Assembly (NCBI GenBank): GCA_005879655.1
Contig: VBJK01000082.1
Span: 1 to 39,534, forward strand
Origin: Chloroflexota bacterium
Lineage (GTDB): Bacteria > Chloroflexota > Ktedonobacteria > Ktedonobacterales > Ktedonobacteraceae
Length of the DNA stretch: 39,534 bases
Reading direction: 5' to 3'
This document shows positions 16,840 through 26,200 of the stretch, piece after piece. The stretch's first letter is position 1. Each line of letters opens with the position of its first letter. Position numbers and translations under genes: made by a program. The notes beneath the pieces were generated by a model. That model saw only the letters and a program-made list of their open reading frames with translations. It did not search any database and had not been told where the DNA came from.

Positions 16840-17083
16840 TCTCCTGAACTGGAGTGCTGGCTTGTAACTGGGAATTTATAGCGTTCAATAACTCCTGCAT
16901 GCGTGCATTGAGATGCACGTGCTGGGTATCTATGTGCGAACCAAGGTTGACAAAGATGCTCTCCGACTCGGCCTGAATTGCTGCAATCTCGCTCGCATAG
17001 CGCTCCAGGGTCCTCTGCCAAGCTATGTGCATTTCTCGCTGAACTGACTCATCGTGCTCCTGGTGACTGTTTGCTTTTTTCAT
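16840..17083 (-). CDS. Small helical protein of unknown function, 3' end merged with IS110 remnant
   Basis: From the ATG at 17083 the sequence is strongly helical and polar (REMHIAWQRTLERYASEIAA, LNARMQELLNAINSQLQAST), with a coiled-coil look. It overlaps the end of the MFS gene by 35 bases in another frame, which suggests translational coupling. The frame stays open to 16652, but its last ~60 residues are the antisense of the IS110 remnant, so the native C-terminus was probably replaced. The approximate native end near 16840 is my estimate. Function unknown. Confidence 0.4.
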
Positions 17084-19283
17084 TCTTTTGCATGTCTGTA
17101 TAGTAGCGCACAGCATCTAATTTGCTCAGGCCAAAAGCTTCCAGTGAGAATAGTGCTTTCGTGCGCTCATCACGAGGTCCAATGAGTACGTTCCCCACTG
17201 CCACCGTGATTCCATAACTGGATAGGAATTGCTGAAGGTGTTGATGCACCCGCTGTGAGAGATTTTGCGCTTGGAGTTCTTGGGCTTGTTTCAGGGATAT
17301 AGCCCGTACCAGTTGGTTTATGACTTGCCCTATGCATGGTCCCACATAAGCACCAACCTCCTGAATGTTGAGAGTATGACCGTGGTAAGGCATATGCTCA
17401 ACGAGCCTGGCTGCATCTTCGAGGTTGACGATATGGATGAAGTAATCCACGCGATAATCCATCTCGGCCATGTCACGAGAGAAAGCGACACCACTGGCTG
17501 TAGCGGGTAACTGCGCACGATTGACGTAAAGAGCCTCGTATAGCGGTATTGGTTCACCATCGAATGACAGCTGCGTTGAGTTGGGAGGATAGTGAGCAGG
17601 AGTTGGTATCGTATACTGGCCAGTCTCGTAGACCTTGAGGATCTCGCCATAGAACTTCAAAATACAAAAGTGATTGCTTTCCACTACTAGCAGGGAACCA
17701 CTCACCACATTGTTTTCGGGATAGCGCCACAGGAGGATATCTGGCCCCATGACCCTGACCCCATTGGCAGCCACGGTCGAGATCACATTGGGTCTATTCC
17801 TAATTTGGGCAATCGGGGTCGTGAGGACAGTGCTCAGTTCCTCTTCAGTAGCGACAGCATTGGGTACACCGGCCCGTTGTTTAAGGACTGCAAGCGCCGG
17901 ATCGTTCCCCATAGTCAATGCTAACAGAATACAGGCAGCATTGATGATGAGAATAACCCAGAAGGTATCAGCTATACCGTACGCTATAGCTTGCCGTCCC
18001 CCACCATATGTAGCAGTCTCCACTACCAGATAGGTAGTCAATGCCGCCACGGCAGCAGCAGAAGCCATCTGACGCGTTGTACCGACCAATGACGAAGCTT
18101 TGGCCATATCCCTATTACTAACTACCGAGAGCACCAATGTCTGTACAGGCTGGTTGGCAAAGCCCACACCGATGCCTCGTAGGAGAAGCCAGACTTGCAG
18201 CGATTGAGCTGTCGTATCAGCATTGATCTGCGTCAATGGATAAGTGCCACCAACCAGCAAAAGCAAGCCGAATACCGTCAGGGTCCGGGGTCCCAAGCGG
18301 TTATAGAGCATTCCTGCGGCTGACATCCCCACAGCGGCCCCTACACCCTGGCCAATCAGGGACTGACCAGCAACCAGCGCTGTACTACCCTGCACATTTT
18401 CAAAGAAGAGCGGGAGCAGGAAGAGTCCCCCAACGAATACCCCTGTGGTCAACCATATCAGGATATTGGAAATGGTAAATGTCGAGTTCATGAACAGCCG
18501 TAGATCCAATACTGGATCACTTCTCCGCAGTTCTAGCATAACGAAGATGGCCAGAATGGCTGTACCAACCAGAAGAGCAGTTAGCACTGTCGCGTCGCCC
18601 CACCCTTTTGTACCAGCCCCACTGACACCATAAACTAGCATAGCAACACTAGCTACTGAAGACAGCAAGCCTGGAATATCAAAGTTTTTCCCGTCTCCCT
18701 TTGTCTGCCCGCTCTGATCAGACGCGCTTCCTGGCAAGATCCACAAACACAAGAGCACAGCGACGGTACCTATGGGCACGTTGATCCAGAAGACCATATC
18801 CCAACTAAAATTGGCGGCCAGATAGCCACCGAGGGTAGGAGCAAAGGCAGGGGCCAACAGGAGAGGTATGCTCGTGACTGCTGTGAGTGTGCTCCGCTCA
18901 TTGGGTGCAAAGATGCGGAAACAGATAGCATAGTAGAGTGGAATAAGTGCGCCACCGCCAATACCCTGTAAGGTACGAAATGCGATCAGTGCCTCCTTTG
19001 TAGGAGCTATTGCACACAACAGTGAACTAGCAGTAAACAGAGCCAGCGCTGCTATAAAAACCCGCTTTGATCCAAGGAGATCGCTCAGGTAGCCGACAAT
19101 CGGGATTACTGCTGCCTCTGCTAAAAAATACGCACCGGCAACCCAGTTAATGGTCTCAAAGTTTGTGTGAAAGGTCTGTTGTAACTGAGGCAGTATGACG
19201 CTGACAATGATGGCGTCCATTAGTGCCATAATCGGGCCGATGAGCACTACAGCCGCTACCCTCCACTTTTGGGCGTTCGTCAT
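17049..19283 (-). CDS. MFS exporter (DHA2/EmrB type) with C-terminal SPFH-like domain, 744 aa
   Basis: Residues 1-480 are a 14-helix drug:H+ antiporter-2 transporter: the helix-1 motif is MALMDAIIVSVILPQLQQTF and motif A is GYLSDLLGSKRVF. Residues 510-715 are soluble and resemble an SPFH/band-7-like domain (DILLWRYPENNVVSGSLLVV, then a long helix LKQAQELQAQNLSQRVHQHL). Transporters of this family usually end after about 500 residues, so the extension is unusual. Start ATG 19283 follows AAAGGAT that overlaps the stop of the amidotransferase gene 15 bases upstream, so the two are tightly coupled. Expected role: export of, and self-protection from, the PKS product at the cytoplasmic membrane. 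The SPFH part may place it in membrane microdomains (inference). Confidence 0.8.
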   Translation of the reverse strand: MTNAQKWRVAAVVLIGPIMALMDAIIVSVILPQLQQTFHTNFETINWVAGAYFLAEAAVIPIVGYLSDLLGSKRVFIAALALFTASSLLCAIAPTKEALIAFRTLQGIGGGALIPLYYAICFRIFAPNERSTLTAVTSIPLLLAPAFAPTLGGYLAANFSWDMVFWINVPIGTVAVLLCLWILPGSASDQSGQTKGDGKNFDIPGLLSSVASVAMLVYGVSGAGTKGWGDATVLTALLVGTAILAIFVMLELRRSDPVLDLRLFMNSTFTISNILIWLTTGVFVGGLFLLPLFFENVQGSTALVAGQSLIGQGVGAAVGMSAAGMLYNRLGPRTLTVFGLLLLVGGTYPLTQINADTTAQSLQVWLLLRGIGVGFANQPVQTLVLSVVSNRDMAKASSLVGTTRQMASAAAVAALTTYLVVETATYGGGRQAIAYGIADTFWVILIINAACILLALTMGNDPALAVLKQRAGVPNAVATEEELSTVLTTPIAQIRNRPNVISTVAANGVRVMGPDILLWRYPENNVVSGSLLVVESNHFCILKFYGEILKVYETGQYTIPTPAHYPPNSTQLSFDGEPIPLYEALYVNRAQLPATASGVAFSRDMAEMDYRVDYFIHIVNLEDAARLVEHMPYHGHTLNIQEVGAYVGPCIGQVINQLVRAISLKQAQELQAQNLSQRVHQHLQQFLSSYGITVAVGNVLIGPRDERTKALFSLEAFGLSKLDAVRYYTDMQKNEKSKQSPGAR

Positions 19284-19298
19284 TGGTAATATCCTTTC

Positions 19299-21131
19299 TT
19301 AGCGAATGCGGATATGGTATTCCTGCATCCAGGCATTCACCTGGATGATGCGTTCTATGGAAGCAAACCTCAATGCCGCCGACTGCCCAGCTAAACTGCC
19401 TTCAGCCAGCATCCATGCGATAGGCATATTCAAGAATGGGCGAATAGGGGCACCTGCATCGTGTAAAATTTGCGAGAACCACTTGCTAATCTCTTGCTGA
19501 TACTGGGGATGCAATGAATAAGGATACGGGCTTTTCTTACGCTTGCGTACATCTTCGGGAAGTACATCGGCCAATGCGCGACGGAGGATGCCTTTTTCAA
19601 GCGTGCCAAATGTTTTCATTTCCCAGGGAATATTCCAGACGTACTCTACCAGACGGTAATCACAGAAGGGTACCCGCACTTCAAAGCCACTGGCCATGCT
19701 CATGCGATCTTTACGATCCAGCATAAACTGCAAAAATCTGGTCAGGGCCAGGTAAGATATCTCACGCATCTTGCTATGGAATGCATCCTCACCCTCCAGA
19801 ACAGGCACCTCTTCTAGAGCTTCCTGATAGCGTCTCGCAAGAGCTTCCTGTGGTCGAAATTTCTCATTTATATCAGACGACCACCAGGGACTGGCTTGAT
19901 TCCCTCCCACCACCAGCCAGGGGAAGTTATTTGTGCTACGTGCCTCTTCGTTGAAAAACCAGCTATAGCCTCCAAAGACTTCATCGGCACCTTCACCAGA
20001 GAGTGCGACTGTAGCATCCTGCTTCATGGCTTTGCAGAACAGATAGAGTGAAGCTTCCATTTGTCCCACACTCGGCATATCATGTGCATATACAGGCTGC
20101 AGCAGGCTCTCTACCAACTCGGAGCTATCGACCAGGATCGTATGGTGCTGAGTTCCTATATACTCAGCAACACGCCTGGCCCAGGGTTCATCCAGACTTA
20201 CCTGTACAGAACTATTGCTTGCATATTGCTCGTGTCCGACAAAATCAATTGAATAGGTATGTACCGGCCTTTGTTCACGTTGAAACTCGCTCGCTATCAG
20301 GGCTACTATACCGCTGGAGTCTATGCCGCCAGAAAGCATCGCTACCACAGGGACATCGGCGATAAGCTGTCGCCTGACGCTATCGTCTAGCAAGACGCGA
20401 ATGCGCTCTGTGGTTGTCTCTAGGTCATCAGTATGCGGCATACTACGTAGGGACCAGTAGCGGCTGATGCGCTTGCCCTCAGGGGTGAAAATGATCTGTT
20501 CGCCAGGACGAACCTGATACATGTTGGCGTAAATGACAAAACCTGGTGTACGCAGCGGATAAATGATGGGCATAAATAGCTCGGCCAGCCCTTCGGCATC
20601 TACCTCAGCTTCGACCAGTGGGTGCACCAGAAGAGCCTTAATCTCTGATGCAAAGAGTACAGCACTCCCACGTTGCGTGTAGAAGAGAGGTTTGACGCCC
20701 AGATGATCGCGTGCGAGCAACAACTGCTGCTTGCCCTCATCCCAGAGACCAAAGGCAAAGATACCATTCAAATGCTGCGTGCAGTTCTCACCCCATTCAA
20801 GATAGGTGTGCAGCAGCACCTCTGTATCGGATTGCGTTCTGAAGGTATGACCACGAGTCTTCAATTCTTCATAAAGTTCTCGAAAGTTGTACAACTCGCC
20901 ATTGTAATTGATCACATAGGTCTGTTCATGCATCTGGTAAACCATGGGTTGTCCTCCGCCAAGCGGGTCAATTACCTTCAGGCGGTGATGCGCTAGCGCG
21001 GCTCTTTTTGAAAACCAGCTATCATGAGCATCTGGCCCCCGATGGCTTAAACGTCCGATCATTAAAGAGATGATCGCGTTTTGCTCACTCACATCCTGTT
21101 GCCAGTCAATCCATCCAGTTATGCCACACAT
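19299..21131 (-). CDS. asnB: Asparagine synthase (glutamine-hydrolysing) type amidotransferase, 610 aa
   Basis: Class II glutamine amidotransferase with catalytic Cys2 (MCGITGW), RLSHRGPDAHDSW and YNGELYNFRELYEEL in the N-terminal Ntn domain. The C-terminal synthetase domain has the ATP pyrophosphatase loop AMLSGGIDSSG and the EGADEVFGGY block. The length is normal for the family. It converts a carboxylate plus glutamine and ATP to an amide. Its place 61 bases after the PKS end and 15 bases before the exporter, on the same strand, suggests that it amidates the polyketide or a precursor, as related enzymes do in some trans-AT PKS clusters; plain asparagine synthesis cannot be excluded. Start ATG follows AGAAAGGATT. 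Confidence 0.88.
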   Translation of the reverse strand: MCGITGWIDWQQDVSEQNAIISLMIGRLSHRGPDAHDSWFSKRAALAHHRLKVIDPLGGGQPMVYQMHEQTYVINYNGELYNFRELYEELKTRGHTFRTQSDTEVLLHTYLEWGENCTQHLNGIFAFGLWDEGKQQLLLARDHLGVKPLFYTQRGSAVLFASEIKALLVHPLVEAEVDAEGLAELFMPIIYPLRTPGFVIYANMYQVRPGEQIIFTPEGKRISRYWSLRSMPHTDDLETTTERIRVLLDDSVRRQLIADVPVVAMLSGGIDSSGIVALIASEFQREQRPVHTYSIDFVGHEQYASNSSVQVSLDEPWARRVAEYIGTQHHTILVDSSELVESLLQPVYAHDMPSVGQMEASLYLFCKAMKQDATVALSGEGADEVFGGYSWFFNEEARSTNNFPWLVVGGNQASPWWSSDINEKFRPQEALARRYQEALEEVPVLEGEDAFHSKMREISYLALTRFLQFMLDRKDRMSMASGFEVRVPFCDYRLVEYVWNIPWEMKTFGTLEKGILRRALADVLPEDVRKRKKSPYPYSLHPQYQQEISKWFSQILHDAGAPIRPFLNMPIAWMLAEGSLAGQSAALRFASIERIIQVNAWMQEYHIRIR

Positions 21132-21192
21132 ATTCTATAATCCTTTCTGTTGCATCTATTTACTATTATAGACTATAAAGCACTTTCAGCCT

Positions 21193-23250
21193 CTATAAGC
21201 ATTGCTCTGGCGTTAATAAAAAACCACTGCGGCGAAAGCAGTCGAAATAGATCTCGAAGAGTCGGCGATCAATGGGCGGAAACGCCAGTGATGTGCCCTG
21301 TAAACCCATCAGTGTATTGCGACAATCCAGCCTTGGCGTAGGTACTTTTCTCTGCTGTTGTAAGAGAGGGAGAAAAGGGGTGACGTTTGTTTCCTGGCTC
21401 GCCTCGGCCATCTTTTGTATGCTTGTATACCAGTCTGCATAGGCAATCTCTTGTAGAGGATAACCAAAAGAGCGAGCAATATCCCACAAGCTCTGCACAT
21501 CTGTCGGTTGGGATGGAATAAGATGAAAAACTTTTCCCAGCAACTGTGGTTGTAGAGCGAGTAGGACAATCGCCTTGCTTACGTAATCAACGGGAGCCAT
21601 ATAGAATCCATATTGAAGCTCCGGCGCTTGTTGCAATTCAATACAAATCTTGAGCATACGCAGCACAAAATCGCTGGGATTAAATGCTCCCGTCTGACTC
21701 TGCCCGGTGACTGTTGCGGGCCTATAGATATTGACCGGGATACCTCTGCTTCTTGCCTCCATGACCAGTTTTTCTGCCACCCATTTGCTCTCGGCATACC
21801 CTGTATGCAGATTTTCACAAAAGTTAAGGGGATCATCTTCCAGAATCGTCTGGTCTGGATGGTAGCGAGGAGAGGTGAGCGCTGCTGTTGTCGAGATAAA
21901 ATGGACTGGCTTCACTCTCACCAGGCTGGCTAATCTCAGAATTTCTTGTGTCCCAAGGACATTGGCCGCTTTTAAGACGGAGTAGGGATAGGTAAAGTTG
22001 ACCCAAGATCCAGCATGATAAATCGCATCGATCTGTTGGGCTAACTGGAGAAAATCCTCCCCGCAGAGACCAAATTGCGGGAGCGCCAGATCACCTACAA
22101 GCGCAGAGATACGAGCACATTTGCTCTCATCCCATAGCCCATATCCGCGCAGATGCGTTTCCAGTTTTTGGAATGCCTCTACCTCAGAGGCTGTGGTTTG
22201 TCCCGGCCTATTCAACCGAACCAGGCAAATGATATTGGCCGACGTTTGCTGTAAGAGTTCGTAAAGGAGAAATGCACCCAAAAAGCCTGTAGCACCAGTG
22301 AGTAGTAGTGAGCTTGGTGCACCAACGCGAGCGGGAGAGGCACCTGTGGGAACAATTGCAGGATCGAGTTTCGTTTCCCCCCACAGATCGTTCTTTGTCA
22401 ATGAAGTACTTTCCTGCTGATGTACTCGCTCAATGGTGTGAGCCAGCTCTGCGACATTTGCAGCCTCAAGCAAAGCACTGAGTTCTAGTTCAATCCCAAG
22501 TTCTTGACGGATCTGGAGCAGCAGGCGACTGGCTAACAGCGAGTGCCCCCCAAGATCAAAGAAACTGTCGTGGGTATTAACCGTTTCAAGGCCAAGCACA
22601 CGCTGCCAGATATTGGCTAGCCGTTGCTCAAGTTCGTGGTCAGGAGTAAGATCCGGCTTCTGGCCTGCACACCCGATATCAAGGATTAGTGCATTTCCAC
22701 TTGACTTATTCGAATTTGGTGTGTATACTTGCCCTCCGGGGAGCCAGTGGGAGTCAATGTCCTTTCCCGACAACCCGTTTGGGATTGAAATTACTCGTTG
22801 TACCTGCTGATCCTCAAAAAGAGGTTTAGGGACAGGGAGCCAGTAGCGCTGCTGGGCAAATGGATAGGTAGGTAGACTGATACGTCGTGGGAGACCCTCC
22901 CTATACAGCTGCTTCCAGTCGATCTTGAGTCCCTTGACCCACCACTCCAACAGTTTCTCATACTTCCTTTTGCTCATCCAGGCTGTAACTATTTTCTGTC
23001 CATCCTCATCGGTAGCCAAAGCTCTGATTGGATCATTCCGTTTCACCTGTCCCCGATACCAGTCCCCATCCTTGTCCTCCGCATCGCAGAGATACCTCTC
23101 CAGCTTCTCCGCGAGTTCTGTAAGCGAGTCAACCTGTAGTGCAAAGCGCTCCTCCAGGAGGATTCCCAGTAGATCTTTCTGCTTGCACCCAGACGTGCAG
23201 TTGCCGTACCTGCTCGCGTAATCGCTCTTCGTTCCTGGCCGAGAGCGCAA
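21193..23250 (-). CDS. Detached C-terminal part of the PKS: post-KS linker, carrier protein, thioester reductase
   Basis: Residues that align to the PKS begin near 23157; the first ~31 codons of this frame are out-of-frame KS-linker sequence, so the ATG at 23250 is not a natural start. Order: post-KS linker (SLPTYPFAQQRYW), one copy of the dispersed linker element (22690-22790), a carrier protein with DSFFDLGGHSLLA (Ser at 22540-22542; the LGGHS form is more like an NRPS PCP), and a thioester reductase of the Lys2/SDR-e type (LLLTGATGFLG near 22290, YAESKWVAEKL near 21800). The reductase would release the chain as an aldehyde with NADPH. It was presumably one polypeptide with the upstream PKS before the deletion at 23156. 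Confidence 0.85.
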   Translation of the reverse strand: MRSRPGTKSDYASRYGNCTSGCKQKDLLGILLEERFALQVDSLTELAEKLERYLCDAEDKDGDWYRGQVKRNDPIRALATDEDGQKIVTAWMSKRKYEKLLEWWVKGLKIDWKQLYREGLPRRISLPTYPFAQQRYWLPVPKPLFEDQQVQRVISIPNGLSGKDIDSHWLPGGQVYTPNSNKSSGNALILDIGCAGQKPDLTPDHELEQRLANIWQRVLGLETVNTHDSFFDLGGHSLLASRLLLQIRQELGIELELSALLEAANVAELAHTIERVHQQESTSLTKNDLWGETKLDPAIVPTGASPARVGAPSSLLLTGATGFLGAFLLYELLQQTSANIICLVRLNRPGQTTASEVEAFQKLETHLRGYGLWDESKCARISALVGDLALPQFGLCGEDFLQLAQQIDAIYHAGSWVNFTYPYSVLKAANVLGTQEILRLASLVRVKPVHFISTTAALTSPRYHPDQTILEDDPLNFCENLHTGYAESKWVAEKLVMEARSRGIPVNIYRPATVTGQSQTGAFNPSDFVLRMLKICIELQQAPELQYGFYMAPVDYVSKAIVLLALQPQLLGKVFHLIPSQPTDVQSLWDIARSFGYPLQEIAYADWYTSIQKMAEASQETNVTPFLPLLQQQRKVPTPRLDCRNTLMGLQGTSLAFPPIDRRLFEIYFDCFRRSGFLLTPEQCL
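22690..22790. repeat. Dispersed in-frame linker element, copy 1 (KS4 linker / ACP5)
   Basis: About 100 bases closely related to copies at 30719 and 37745. Translated on the minus strand as KDIDSHWLPGGQVYTPN and SSGNAL. It carries a CTCCGGGGAG hairpin and, on the plus strand, ends in GGGATTGAAA. Confidence 0.75.
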
Positions 23251-26200
23251 CTAGCCATCTGTGCGGCTCCAATGATCCCGGCAAGGCTGTACTGCTCTGA
23301 CGCGCTGCTTGCGGCTTTGGCATATATTCCTCAAGGACGACATGAGCGTTGGCTCCCCCAAAGCCGAACGAACTCACGCCCGCTCGCCGTGGCAGGACAT
23401 TGCCCACGCGATCCTGTGGTGCTTCCCACTCGCAATTCTGCTGTACGATGTAGAAGGGACTGCCCTGCAATTGGATATAAGGATTAATCTGCTCACAATG
23501 CAGGTTCTTGACCAGCTTCTTGTGTTGCATTTGCAACAAGACTTTAATGACGCCAGCGACCCCGGCAGCCAGTTCCAGATGCCCAACATGGCTTTTGAGC
23601 GAGCCAAGCCCGCATGATCTCTCTGGTAGTGGTCCCTCTGCTCGCGTCTGGGCCAGCTCGCTGAAGGCGGTCTTGAGTCCGTTGGTCTCGATGGGATCAC
23701 CCAATGGCGTTCCTGTGCCATGCGCCTCGATATAGCCCACCGTGCCTGGATCAATACCAGCCTTGCGGTATGCGGCCAGTAACAGATCGGCCTGTGCCCT
23801 GGGATTAGGGGCAGTGAGGGAACTGGCGCGTCCACCATGATTTTCTGCGCTCCCGATGATCACGCCATAGATATGATCTGCGTCTCGCTCGGCATCCGAG
23901 AGCTTTTTGAGCACGAGTATGCCGATCCCTTCACCCCGTACATAGCCATTGGCTGCCGCCGAGAAGGTTTTGCAGCGTCCATCCGAACTCAGCATTCCTG
24001 CTTTGCTGAAACTGATGTGTGCCTCAGGAGAGACGAGCGTATTAACACCACCAACAATCGCCATGTCACATTGACCACTCTCAATAGCGCTCACGCCTCG
24101 GTGGATGGCGATCAGGGAGCTAGAGCAGGCTGTCTCAATAGCTTCGCTGGGTCCATGCAGGTCGAGGAAATAGCTCATGCGATTGGGTCCTACCGATGGT
24201 GCTTGACCTGTCACAGAATAGCCTTCGAGTGCCATATTTGCACGCATAACCCGTTCACTATAGCCACTACTGCCCGTACCGATGAACAGGGCAGTTGCTG
24301 TTCCTGAGAGACTTTCTGCTGCGTATCCGGCGTCCTCGATGGCTTTCCAGATGTGTATCATTAGTAGCCGTTGTTGAGGGTCCATCTGCTCGGCTTCACG
24401 CGGTGAGATGCCAAAGAAGAGTGGATCGAAAGTTTCAATGCCATCTATCACTCCGGCCCATCTGACGTTGGTTTTATTGACTTCTGTCGTAGGATCACCA
24501 TAATAGCTTTGCCAACTCCAACGCGAGGGAGGAATTTCGCTAATACAGTCTCGACCAGAGAGCAGATTGTGCCATAAGCTCTGCACGTCTGGAGCCTGAG
24601 GGAACGCTCCGCTCATGCCGATGATTGCAATGGATTCAGCTCTTGTGGAGATGGCAGGCTCTGAGACCTGTACAAACGTACGAGCAAGACGAGAGTGCCG
24701 TCCAGGAACAAGTACCGCTGGTGATACTTCGTCTCGTTCCAGGGATGGGACCACATGAGACGCTTCCGCAAAATGGGCGATAAGAGGCTTTGTATAGGTC
24801 ATCAGGAGATACTGGGTGAGATGCTCTAGGGTCGAGTGTTCAAAAAAGAGCGCGGGCGTTAGATCAAGCTGATAGCTCTGATTGAGAAGGTTGGCAAATT
24901 CTGTGAAGGTGATCGAATCAAAGCCGTATTCTGAAAGTGGTGTCTGGATATCGATCTCTGCAATGCGCACCTTGAGTAATTGGGAAAGTTCTTGTGCTCT
25001 CTTACGGTCAGCATAGGCAGTACCAGGTACAGACATGACACTCTGTATCTGCGGGGCTGGCTTACTCTGAAGATGCCGCTTAAAGTGCTCAACCCGTCCG
25101 TGGACTACCATGACTTGTGCCTGCCCCATGACCAGCGCTTGATAAAATGCCTTCATTCCAATTGCAGTCTCCATTGCCTGTGCTCCCAGCCGCTCCCACA
25201 TCATCCGTTTCGTCGGTGCCTCAATCTGCATGCCACCTTCTTTCCAGAGTGGCCAATTAATGGAGACCGTTTCTCCGTGGCGCTGTCCTGCTTCTACTAA
25301 CGCTCGCCGAGCGTGTGCAAAGGCATCCAGATAGGCATTGGCAGCTGCATAGTCGGCCTGTCCCGTATTGCCTACTGCAGCTACACCCGATGAACACAGC
25401 ACGAAGAAGTCCAGAGCGATCTCCGCACTAGCCTCATCCAAACACGTGACACCAGTGACCTTGGGAGCCAGCACCTCATCTACTTCCTGGGGTGTCTTAT
25501 TGCGCAGCAGACTATCACGTAACACGCCTGCCGCATGAATAATCCCATCTAGATGCTCGTACTGCTGTAGCACACTTCCGATGAGAGCGTGCACGGCTGC
25601 TCTATCGCTCACATCCACTTGTTGGTAGTCGATATGTATACCATCATGGCCTACCTGTTCCAGATGTGTGCGCAACTGCTGAGACAGCGTGGATCGACTT
25701 ATCAGAAGTACGGTAGCCGTCTCTACTTGTCGCGCAATCTCCTGCACAAATAGTCGGGCCAAACCGCCTGCTCCCCCTGTAATGAGGTAACAGCCACCTT
25801 CTTTCCAGGGCATGCGAACTGGAGGAGTGACGAGGGCTTGCTCTTTCCACTGCACTACCCAGCGTTTGCCATCCCGATAGCGGATATGCGGTTCCTGCGG
25901 TCTACGTTGGTTCTCATGTAGCCAGACGAGTAGTTCATCTTCAACTGATACCCCTTCTGCTTCGATCAGTTGCCCTCGGAACCTGGGATATTCCTGCTGC
26001 GCTGTCCTGAGCACACCTCCAAGAGCTGAGAGGAAGGATGTTTCGCTTCCACATGCTAGCACGACTTGTACCAGTATCGGTGCCTCTGGCCGGGACCGTA
26101 ACAAGTGCTGAAGCTCCTGCATTAGTTGTACTACTGTGTCCCGGAAATGCTGTTCCTGACGAGACTGTGAGCTGTGCCAGGAGAGGACTTTCAGTTCGCA

